From CAYOID01 sp964573115 (GTDB taxonomy: Bacteria; Desulfobacterota; Desulfovibrionia; Desulfovibrionales; Desulfothermaceae): 26,802 bases of DNA. The notes under the pieces were generated by a model, which made no database searches, had not been told where the DNA came from, and worked only from the letters and a program-made list of their open reading frames with translations. Shown here in pieces: positions 8,912 through 15,386 of the stretch. Location of the stretch: positions 1-26,802 of the forward strand of contig CAZNIP010000037.1 in assembly GCA_964573115.1 (NCBI GenBank), written 5' to 3'. The stretch's first letter is position 1; each line of letters starts with the position of its first letter. The position numbers were made by a program, and so were the translations under genes.

Positions 8912-10465
8912 ATGGAAATGGTCATTGTTGCCCTGTTTGGAGTGCTCTTTGGGGCCGGGGCCGGCTATGGACTGCATCAGTTCATGTCCCGGAAGCGGCT
9001 GGAGGAAGCCCATTCCAAGGCAGTCCAGATTGTGGATGAGGCCAGAAAAGAGGCTCAGGCCCAGAAAAAGGAAACCCTTCTTCAGGCTCAGGATGAAATC
9101 TACCAGATGAAGAAGGAGATGGAGCACGAGTTCAAGGAGCGAGACACCGAAGTCAAGAAGCAGGAAGTGCGGCTGCAGCAGAAAGAGGAGCGGCTGGAAA
9201 ACAAGCAGGAGCGGATCACGGAAAAAGAGAGCGAGCTCGTGGATTGGGAGAAGCGGCTGGCCAAGCTCGAGCGGGAGATCGAAGAGCAGGAGCAGCAGAT
9301 CGAAAAGCTCAGGGCTGAGGAGGAGCGGAAACTGCAGGAAATTTCCGGTCTGACCGCGGAAGAGGCCCGGAAGAGGCTCCTGGAGGATATCGAGAGCCGG
9401 ACCAGGCATGAGTCAGCCAAGATGATCCGCCAGATCGAGATGGAAGCCAGGGAGAACGCCGACCGCAAGGCCAAGGAGATCCTGGCCACCGCCATACAGC
9501 GTTATGCAGGGGAGTACAGTTCGGAGCAGTCTGTGTCTGCTGTTGAATTGCCGAGCGAAGAGATGAAGGGGCGGATCATCGGCCGGGAGGGTCGGAACAT
9601 CAGGTCCCTGGAAGCCGCCACCGGGGTTGACCTGATCATCGACGACACCCCGGAAACCGTGATTCTGTCGGCCTTCAGCCCCCTGCGTCGGGAAAAGGCC
9701 AAACAGGTCCTGGAGAGGCTGATCAGCGACGGCCGGATTCACCCGGCCCGGATTGAGGACATCGTCAAGAAAGTGGACAAGGAGATGGAGGTCAAGCTGC
9801 GGGAGATCGGAGAGCAGGCCACCTTTGACGTCGGGGTGCACGGCATCCATCCCGAGTTGGTCCGCCTCCTGGGTCACCTCTACTACCGGACCAGCTTTTC
9901 CCAGAACGTCCTGCATCACTCCCTGGAAGTGGCCTTTCTGTGCGGGATCATGGCGTCAGAGCTGAAAATCGACGTCAAAAAGGCCAAACGGGCCGGCCTG
10001 CTCCACGACATCGGCAAGGCCGTGGATCATGAGGTCGAGGGCCCCCATGCCCTGATTGGTGCGGATCTGGCCAAGAAGTACAACGAATCGAAAGACATCA
10101 TCAATGCCATCGCCGCCCATCACGAAGATGTGCAGTCCAATTCCGTCATGGCTGTCCTGGTCCAGGCTGCGGACAGCCTGTCCGGGGCCAGGCCTGGAGC
10201 CAGAAAAGAGCTCCTGGAGAATTACGTCAAGCGGCTGGAGGAGCTCGAAGCCGTGGCCACCGGATACCAGGGAGTGGCCAAGGCCTATGCCATTCAGGCC
10301 GGACGCGAGCTGCGGGTCATGGTGGACTGCGACCGGGTGGACGAGGACCAGACCTACCTGCTCTGCAAGGACATTGCTCATTCCGTGGAAGAGAAGATGA
10401 CCTATCCTGGGCAGATCAAGGTGACCTGCATCCGGGAGAAGCGGGCCGTCAACTACGCCAAGTGA
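8912..10465 (+). CDS. rny: Ribonuclease Y
   Basis: RNase Y is a membrane-anchored endoribonuclease that starts mRNA decay. The product has 517 residues, the usual size. In order it shows an N-terminal membrane helix (about 3-21), a long highly charged coiled coil (about 25-200), a KH RNA-binding domain (GRIIGREGRNIRSLEAATG, near 220-285), and an HD domain with HHSLEV near 335 and LLHDIGKA near 362-369 as metal ligands. Start ATG 8912 has GGAGAG upstream. The stop overlaps the ymdB start region, a linkage common for this pair. Confidence 0.96.
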   Translation: MEMVIVALFGVLFGAGAGYGLHQFMSRKRLEEAHSKAVQIVDEARKEAQAQKKETLLQAQDEIYQMKKEMEHEFKERDTEVKKQEVRLQQKEERLENKQERITEKESELVDWEKRLAKLEREIEEQEQQIEKLRAEEERKLQEISGLTAEEARKRLLEDIESRTRHESAKMIRQIEMEARENADRKAKEILATAIQRYAGEYSSEQSVSAVELPSEEMKGRIIGREGRNIRSLEAATGVDLIIDDTPETVILSAFSPLRREKAKQVLERLISDGRIHPARIEDIVKKVDKEMEVKLREIGEQATFDVGVHGIHPELVRLLGHLYYRTSFSQNVLHHSLEVAFLCGIMASELKIDVKKAKRAGLLHDIGKAVDHEVEGPHALIGADLAKKYNESKDIINAIAAHHEDVQSNSVMAVLVQAADSLSGARPGARKELLENYVKRLEELEAVATGYQGVAKAYAIQAGRELRVMVDCDRVDEDQTYLLCKDIAHSVEEKMTYPGQIKVTCIREKRAVNYAK

Positions 10466-11265
10466 TGGACACCATGCGGGTTCTCTTTCTCGGCGACATC
10501 GTGGGCAAGGCCGGCCGCAAGGCGGTCATGCAGACGCTGCCGGGTTTGCGTCAGGAGCTGGAGGTTGACCTGGTGATCGCCAATGGGGAGAACGCCTCCG
10601 GGGGCATCGGCCTGACCAGGAAAAACGCTTCCCAGCTGCTGTCGGCCGATATCGACGTGCTGACCTCCGGCAACCACATCTGGAAGCACAAAGACATTCT
10701 GCCGGTCCTGGACACCGAAGACAGGCTGCTCAGGCCGGCCAACTACCCCCCCGGGGCTCCGGGGAAGGGCCTCGGCGTCTATGCAGCCGGCCATGGCAGT
10801 GTGGCCGTGATCAATCTCCTGGGCCGGACCTTCATGGGCCAGGTGGACTGCCCCTTCAGGAGCGCCGACCACATCCTCAGCCGTCTGGAATCAGGCGTCA
10901 GCGCGATTCTGGTCGACTTTCACGCCGAGGCCACCTCAGAAAAGAAAGCCCTTGGCTTCTATCTCCAGGACAGGGTCAGCGCGGTTCTGGGGACCCACAC
11001 GCATGTGCAGACGGCGGACGCCCTGCTCCTGGCCAAAGGGACCGGTTACATCACTGATGCCGGGATGTGTGGTCCGGAAGACTCAGTGATCGGCATGAAG
11101 GCCGAAGGCATTGTCAAGCGTTTTGTGACCGGGCTGCCGCAGCCCTTCGAGGTTGCTTCCGGAGACGTCGCTCTCCAGGGCGCCCTTCTGGATATCGACA
11201 TGGCCAGCGGAAAGGCGCTGTCCATTCAGGCTGTGAACAAAAAGGTGGACGGACTGGGCTCCTGA
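10465..11265 (+). CDS. ymdB: YmdB family metallophosphoesterase
   Basis: The family hydrolyses 2',3'-cyclic nucleotides using a dinuclear metal site. The sequence opens with MRVLFLGDIVGKAGR, then NGENASGGIG, TSGNHIWKHK and GTHTHVQTAD. These are the Asp, Asn and His metal ligands of calcineurin-like enzymes. Length is about 266 residues, as expected. ATG 10465 overlaps the rny stop (TGATG), suggesting translational coupling; ATG 10474 is an equally reasonable start because the conserved domain begins there. The rny-ymdB pair supports a role tied to RNA turnover. Confidence 0.9.
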   Translation: MDTMRVLFLGDIVGKAGRKAVMQTLPGLRQELEVDLVIANGENASGGIGLTRKNASQLLSADIDVLTSGNHIWKHKDILPVLDTEDRLLRPANYPPGAPGKGLGVYAAGHGSVAVINLLGRTFMGQVDCPFRSADHILSRLESGVSAILVDFHAEATSEKKALGFYLQDRVSAVLGTHTHVQTADALLLAKGTGYITDAGMCGPEDSVIGMKAEGIVKRFVTGLPQPFEVASGDVALQGALLDIDMASGKALSIQAVNKKVDGLGS

Positions 11266-11305
11266 GAGGATCCCAGGCTGAGGACAAAGGAAAGGCAAGA
11301 CATCT

Positions 11306-12508
11306 ATGGCCACGAGTATCGACGAAAGCATGCAGCTCATTCAAAGGGGCTGCGAAGAAGTCATTGAAGAGGAGGAGCTGGTTCAGAAGCTGAAAAAAGG
11401 GCTTCCCCTGCGGATCAAAGCCGGGTTCGACCCCACGGCTCCTGATCTCCATCTGGGCCACACCGTGCTGATTCAGAAGCTGAAGCACTTTCAGGAGCTC
11501 GGTCATCAGGTCCTCTTTCTCATTGGCGACTTCACGGGCATGATCGGCGATCCGAGCGGCAAGTCGGAGACCAGGAAGTCCCTGACCAGAGATGAGGTCC
11601 TCCAGAATGCCGAGACCTACAAGCGCCAGATCTTCAATATCCTGGACCCGGAGACCACAGAGGTCATGTTCAATTCCCACTGGATGGACGCCTTCAGCGC
11701 TTCGGACTTTGTTCAGCTCAGCTCGCGGTACACCGTGGCCAGAATGCTCGAGCGGGACGACTTCCACAAACGTTTCCAGAACAACCAGCCGATCTCCATC
11801 CACGAGTTCCTCTATCCCCTGGTCCAGGGATACGACTCCATCGCCATGAAGGCCGATGTCGAGATCGGGGGGACGGACCAGAAGTTCAACCTCCTGGTGG
11901 GTCGGACCCTGCAGCGTCAGGAAGGCATGGAGCCCCAGGTGATCCTGACCATGCCGATCCTCGAAGGCCTCGACGGGGTCCAGAAGATGAGCAAATCCCT
12001 GGGGAACTACGTGGGCATTGAAGAGCCACCAGGGGACATGTTCGGCAAGCTCATGTCCATCTCGGACGAGCTCATGTTCCGCTACTTTGAGCTCCTGTCA
12101 GACAAGAGCCTGGACGAGATCGGGGACTTGAAGGCGGACATCGAGCAGGGACGCAAACACCCCAAGGCGGTCAAGGAAGAGCTGGCCATGGAGATCACAG
12201 CCCGCTTTCACACCCTGGAGGCTGCTGAGCAGGCCAGGGCCAGCTTCAATGCCGTGTTCTCAAGCCACGAGCTGCCGGAGGACATGCCTGTTTTGACCAT
12301 CCAGGGGAATGAGCCCAGGGGGGTCATCGAGGTCATGGTTCGATCCGGGCTGTGCGGGTCCAAAGGAGAGGCCAAGAGGCTGTGCAAGCAGGGAGCGGTG
12401 TCTCTGAACGGGAGCCGGGTCCAGGACCTGAGTGCCGAGGCGGAGGCGGGGCAGAGCGTGCTCAAGGTCGGCAAACGGCGCTTTCTGAAGCTCGAGGTGG
12501 CTCAATGA
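11306..12508 (+). CDS. tyrS: Tyrosyl-tRNA synthetase
   Basis: This enzyme charges tRNA-Tyr in the cytoplasm. It is a class I synthetase of 400 residues. The HIGH-type motif is HLGH at 49-52 and the KMSKS loop is intact at 227-231. The tyrosine-site segment YPLVQGYDSIAMKADVEIGG and GGTDQKFN are present. The C-terminal 65 residues form an S4-like RNA-binding domain (AKRLCKQGAVSLNG). No T-box leader is seen upstream; the ymdB gap is only 40 bp, so the gene is probably co-transcribed with ymdB. Confidence 0.96.
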   Translation: MATSIDESMQLIQRGCEEVIEEEELVQKLKKGLPLRIKAGFDPTAPDLHLGHTVLIQKLKHFQELGHQVLFLIGDFTGMIGDPSGKSETRKSLTRDEVLQNAETYKRQIFNILDPETTEVMFNSHWMDAFSASDFVQLSSRYTVARMLERDDFHKRFQNNQPISIHEFLYPLVQGYDSIAMKADVEIGGTDQKFNLLVGRTLQRQEGMEPQVILTMPILEGLDGVQKMSKSLGNYVGIEEPPGDMFGKLMSISDELMFRYFELLSDKSLDEIGDLKADIEQGRKHPKAVKEELAMEITARFHTLEAAEQARASFNAVFSSHELPEDMPVLTIQGNEPRGVIEVMVRSGLCGSKGEAKRLCKQGAVSLNGSRVQDLSAEAEAGQSVLKVGKRRFLKLEVAQ

Positions 12509-12563
12509 AGAACCGCACCATTTCGAGCCGCAGAGAAGCGGGCTGGTCTTTCCCAGGAGTTGT

Positions 12564-12575
12564 GTTTCATACGAG
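12564..12575 (+). repeat. Copy of the GTTTCATACGAG intergenic repeat
   Basis: An exact 12-base match to two other intergenic sites in this window (starting 19407 and 24190), in the same orientation. It lies between tyrS and the prenyltransferase gene. Flanking bases do not match the other copies, so this may be a degenerate or partial copy. Function unknown. Confidence 0.45.
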
Positions 12576-12688
12576 TCAACGTAGAGCTTTCAAAGCCAAG
12601 TTGGCGATGGAAGGCGACCAGCTGGACTTTTTGCACCGGCGTCAATGAATCGTTGTGATGGCATGGAAGCATGTTTGGGGAGTGATCG

Positions 12689-13570
12689 TTGCTGAAGTCC
12701 GAAAGCTCATCGGCTCTGGCTTCCCGGGTGCTCATCTTTGCCAGGATGGTCAAGATCGAGCACTCCGTCTTTGCCCTGCCCTTTGCCTACATCGGGGTCT
12801 TTCTGGCCGCCCGGACATGGCCGGGCTGGACCGTGTTCCTCCTGCTGACCCTGGCCATGGTGGCCATCCGGTCTTTTGCCATGGCCGTCAACCGGCTGGC
12901 CGATGTCCAGTTCGACCGCACCAATCCCAGAACCCGGGACAGACCCCTGGTCACCGGGGAGATGGCCCCTGGACAGGGATGGACCCTCTGTGCGGTCACG
13001 GCGGCGATTTTTGTGCTCTCCTGCGCCGGCCTGAACAGCCTCTGCCTGGTCCTGTCCCCAGTCGCTCTGGCCTGGGCGGCCCTCTACAGCTGGAGCAAGC
13101 GGTTCACCTGGATGACCCACTTCTGGCTGGGCTCGGTCCTCGGACTGGCTCCTGTGGGCGGGTGGCTGGCCTATGACCCCGTCTTCACCCTGACCGCCGT
13201 GCTCTTTGCCCTTGGGGTGACCTTCTGGGTGGCCGGCTTCGATATTCTCTACTCCTGCCAGGATGCTGACTTTGACCGCCGGGCAGGGCTGAACTCCATC
13301 CCCGCCCATTTCGGCGTGCACGCAGCTTTGGGCTTTTCAACCCTGTCCCACGTCATGGCCGCGCTGTTCTTTCTTCTGGCCGGCTGGTCCGCAGACCTTG
13401 GAGGGGCCTTCTTGCTCTTCTGGGCCGCGATTTCCGGAGTGCTCATCTGGGAGCACACCCTGGTCTCCGAGCATGACCTGAGCAGAGTGAACCTGGCTTT
13501 CTTCACCCTCAACGGGGTCATCGCCGTGGTGCTGTGCGCCGGTGTCCTGGTTGACGTGTTCCTCGTCTGA
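12689..13570 (+). CDS. UbiA family prenyltransferase, probably for menaquinone (MqnP-like)
   Basis: An integral membrane enzyme that attaches a polyprenyl chain to an aromatic acid. It has 293 residues and eight to nine hydrophobic helices. Both Asp-rich motifs that bind Mg-diphosphate are visible: NRLADVQFDRTNPRTRDRPL (about 69-88) and DILYSCQDADFDRRAG (about 181-196). Start TTG 12689 is preceded by GGGGAG at 6 bp. Anaerobic relatives make menaquinone by the futalosine route, where an MqnP prenyltransferase is needed. No other quinone gene is nearby, so the exact substrate is inferred. Confidence 0.85.
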   Translation: MLKSESSSALASRVLIFARMVKIEHSVFALPFAYIGVFLAARTWPGWTVFLLLTLAMVAIRSFAMAVNRLADVQFDRTNPRTRDRPLVTGEMAPGQGWTLCAVTAAIFVLSCAGLNSLCLVLSPVALAWAALYSWSKRFTWMTHFWLGSVLGLAPVGGWLAYDPVFTLTAVLFALGVTFWVAGFDILYSCQDADFDRRAGLNSIPAHFGVHAALGFSTLSHVMAALFFLLAGWSADLGGAFLLFWAAISGVLIWEHTLVSEHDLSRVNLAFFTLNGVIAVVLCAGVLVDVFLV

Positions 13571-13632
13571 GCCTGTCCAGGCCCACTGAGGGAGACCCTT
13601 CACCTGGCCCGGAAGGTTGAACAGGCACAACG

Positions 13633-13657
13633 GCCCCCGGCCGGATCGACCGGGGGC
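13633..13657. terminator. Candidate bidirectional terminator between convergent genes
   Basis: An 8-bp GC-only inverted repeat (13633-13640 with 13650-13657) with a 9-nt loop lies between the convergent prenyltransferase and ferritin-like genes. There is no T tract, so its activity is uncertain. Confidence 0.4.
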
Positions 13658-13689
13658 AGGGTCAGGGGTTCGAGTCGAGCGATCGGGGG

Positions 13690-14001
13690 TCATCCCTTCT
13701 GTTTGACTTTGGCGATCATCTCCTCGACCTCTTCGTACCCGTTCTTGTAAAAGGTCTCTTCCTCGGGGTCGAGCTCCTTGAGCAGCCGCAGGAATTCACC
13801 GGCGTGTTCGCGTTCCTCGTCGGCGATGTCCTTGAGGACCTCTTGGGCGAGGACATTGTCAGTTGATTCGGCGAGCTGCATATAGAGCTGAATCGCTTCA
13901 TACTCTGCAGCGATCATGTACCGGACGGCCCTGATGAGCTCGGCATCGGTCAGCTTGCGGTCGTGTTTCAGACCGGAAAAGGCATCGGCGAAATCAGGCA
14001 T
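13690..14001 (-). CDS. Short ferritin-like protein (encapsulated-ferritin / rubrerythrin type)
   Basis: The 103-residue product has two helices with iron-ligand patterns: AEYEAIQLY and EEREHAGEF (ExxH). The order, length and C-terminal FYKNGYEEVEEM match the short ferritin-like domain found fused to, or near, archaeal and bacterial encapsulins, which oxidises and stores iron as a decamer-type assembly. No encapsulin gene lies in the window. The start is the ATG at 13999-14001 because AGGAGA lies about 6 bp upstream; an upstream in-frame ATG at 14031 adds a basic tail without a binding site. Likely role: iron storage or oxidative protection (inferred). Confidence 0.8.
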   Translation of the reverse strand: MPDFADAFSGLKHDRKLTDAELIRAVRYMIAAEYEAIQLYMQLAESTDNVLAQEVLKDIADEEREHAGEFLRLLKELDPEEETFYKNGYEEVEEMIAKVKQKG

Positions 14002-14371
14002 GGTCGTTCTCCTGTTGTTGTGAGGCTTCAAAGGCGATGGAACTGTGTCATGGGTTCTCTGTTTGGACCGGCCGTTCAGCCATGTTCCTCAGCCGCATGA
14101 CAACCACCTGACATTCATCATATCAACAGCTGACAATGTCATCACCCTGATCAGAAATGTCAAGGGAGCTCTCCGGGTCTCATCACCGCGAAAGAGATGA
14201 GGTTTTCTCGGCGGATCGCTTTGCTGACAAGCGCGCTTTTCATCTCGCTTTTCCGCCTTTGGCCGTGAGCACGGCCCTCCGGCCGTCCAGAGCGTCGCTT
14301 CGATGGTCCACACATACGTCATTCGCGGACGCGACAGGTGACTGATCAGCCACCGCACCCGTGAGGTCAGG
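14002..14371. promoter_or_regulatory. Divergent regulatory region with phased TGACA/TGTCA half-sites
   Basis: This 370-bp gap separates the leftward ferritin-like gene from the rightward protease gene. It carries TGACATT at 14109, the 11-bp palindrome TGACAATGTCA at 14131-14141, and AATGTCA at 14156-14162. Matching half-sites recur about 21-22 bp apart, two helical turns, which suggests a dimeric regulator binding cooperatively. The regulator is not identified. Further right, an imperfect inverted repeat (AAAGAGATGA near 14192 and TCATCTCGCTTT near 14238) could form a hairpin. No clear sigma70 promoter was found. Confidence 0.4.
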
Positions 14372-14860
14372 ATGATCCATGAAATCCATTCCCATCCGGT
14401 TCTCGTTTTCGGCTGCGGAAACACGCTTTTTGGTGACGACGGCTTCGGTCCGGCGGTGATCGAAAAGCTGCTCCAGGAGTGCACGATTCCGGAACACGTC
14501 TACGTCGTGGATGTGGGCACGAGTATCAGCGATCTGCTCTTCGATCTCAGCCTGTCGCCTGAGAAACCACGATTGATCTGCATTGTGGACGCCGTGAATC
14601 TTCAGGGGCGTGAGGCGGGGGAGATCTTCGAGCTCAGCCCTGCCGAGCTGCCGAGAATCAAGAGGCCGGATTTCAGCATGCATCAGTTTCCCTCCATCAA
14701 TTTGCTCCAGGAGCTTCAGCAGGGGGCAGGGGTGCGTGTGCGCATTCTGGCGGTCCAGGTCGCCCAGATCCCTGAAGAGGTCCGGCCCGGGCTTTCCGAT
14801 CAGGTCATGGCCGCTCTGCCGAGGGCCTGCGCCTGGATTGAGCGGGAAATCTTGTCGTGA
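14372..14860 (+). CDS. [NiFe]-hydrogenase maturation protease (peptidase M52)
   Basis: This endopeptidase removes the C-terminal tail of the hydrogenase large subunit after nickel insertion. The 162-residue protein has the N-terminal signature FGCGNTLFGDDGFGP (13-27), IVDAVN near residue 70, and SMHQFPS in the middle. These supply the Asp/Asp/His residues that sense nickel in the family. The large subunit at 21543-22988 has a 25-residue tail after its DPUxxCxxH motif, which is a suitable substrate. Start ATG 14372 follows GAGG. The gene is upstream of, but separate from, the hdr/hydrogenase operon. Confidence 0.9.
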   Translation: MIHEIHSHPVLVFGCGNTLFGDDGFGPAVIEKLLQECTIPEHVYVVDVGTSISDLLFDLSLSPEKPRLICIVDAVNLQGREAGEIFELSPAELPRIKRPDFSMHQFPSINLLQELQQGAGVRVRILAVQVAQIPEEVRPGLSDQVMAALPRACAWIEREILS

Positions 14861-14879
14861 CCCCGGTTGAAGGGGGTTT

Positions 14880-15278
14880 TCAGGAACGGGGATCATTCCC
14901 CGGACTGGAGCACACGAGATCGATGAACCGGTCTTCCAGCTCTTTTCTTCCCTTCTTGACCTCCTGCAGGGTGAGGGTCAAAGAGGTCCGGACGGTTTTT
15001 GGGCCCTGGCCAAGCCGGGCTTTCTGAGCCGGGCAGAGATACCAGGAGCAGATCCAGGGCCTGGAAGACCGGGGCAGGGTGCACCCATGAGGGCCGCTGT
15101 AACGGCAGGTTGAGGTCATGGCCTCCAGGACCTGAGTCCAGATCCCGGCACAGAGCCCTTCCCGGCCATGCCCGAGAGCCCCCTGCAAGGCCCGAATCAG
15201 GGCAGTGACCGCAAACCCTTCCTGCTTGAGCACGCCTTCAGACACCGTCAGTTCAATCCGCCACAGCGGCTGGGTCAA
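14880..15278 (-). CDS. Hypothetical Cys-containing protein, divergent from hdrA
   Basis: I do not recognise the family. The 132-residue frame has codon use like its neighbours (CTG, GTC, GCC and CGG favoured), which argues that it is real. It starts at a TTG (15276-15278) with AAGGGTGG about 8 bp upstream. The middle has a Cys cluster (TCRYSGPHGC, then WICSWYLCP), which could bind metal. The C-terminal third is helical and charged (LQEVKKGRKELEDRFIDL). No signal peptide or membrane helix is seen. It is transcribed away from the selenoprotein hdrA, and the two starts share a 108-bp region. Its stop lies 20 bp from the convergent protease stop. Confidence 0.6.
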   Translation of the reverse strand: MTQPLWRIELTVSEGVLKQEGFAVTALIRALQGALGHGREGLCAGIWTQVLEAMTSTCRYSGPHGCTLPRSSRPWICSWYLCPAQKARLGQGPKTVRTSLTLTLQEVKKGRKELEDRFIDLVCSSPGNDPRS

Positions 15279-15292
15279 GGTTCAGGCCACCC

Positions 15293-15321
15293 TTGACACC
15301 CGAGTCGTGTTTCCCTATGCT
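15293..15321 (+). promoter_or_regulatory. Strong sigma70-type promoter of the hdrA operon
   Basis: A perfect TTGACA (15293-15298), a 17-bp spacer and TATGCT (15316-15321). Transcription should start near 15328, leaving a leader of about 60 nt before the ATG at 15387, which has AAGGAG upstream. Confidence 0.75.
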
Positions 15322-15331
15322 GTTTTGCATA
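15316..15331. promoter_or_regulatory. Palindromic operator candidate over the hdrA -10 box
   Basis: A perfect inverted repeat TATGC (15316-15320), six bases, GCATA (15327-15331). It overlaps the -10 hexamer and the expected start point, the classic place for a repressor. The hdrA product itself carries a DNA-binding domain, so autoregulation is possible (inference). Confidence 0.45.
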
Positions 15332-15386
15332 ATAAGAACATGGTGGTGATACCTTCTAAGGCACAAGCTGCACATAAGGAGATGAG

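Noticed and set aside
12505..12648. 47-residue ORF after tyrS
   Set aside because: No binding site, unlike codon use, and it covers the dispersed repeat; more likely non-coding.
14240..14896. 218-residue minus-strand frame over the maturation protease
   Set aside because: Shadow of a gene with clear M52 motifs.
14861..14902. Hairpins between the convergent protease and hypothetical gene as terminators
   Set aside because: CCCC/GGGG followed by only TTTT, and a second hairpin within coding sequence; too weak to call.
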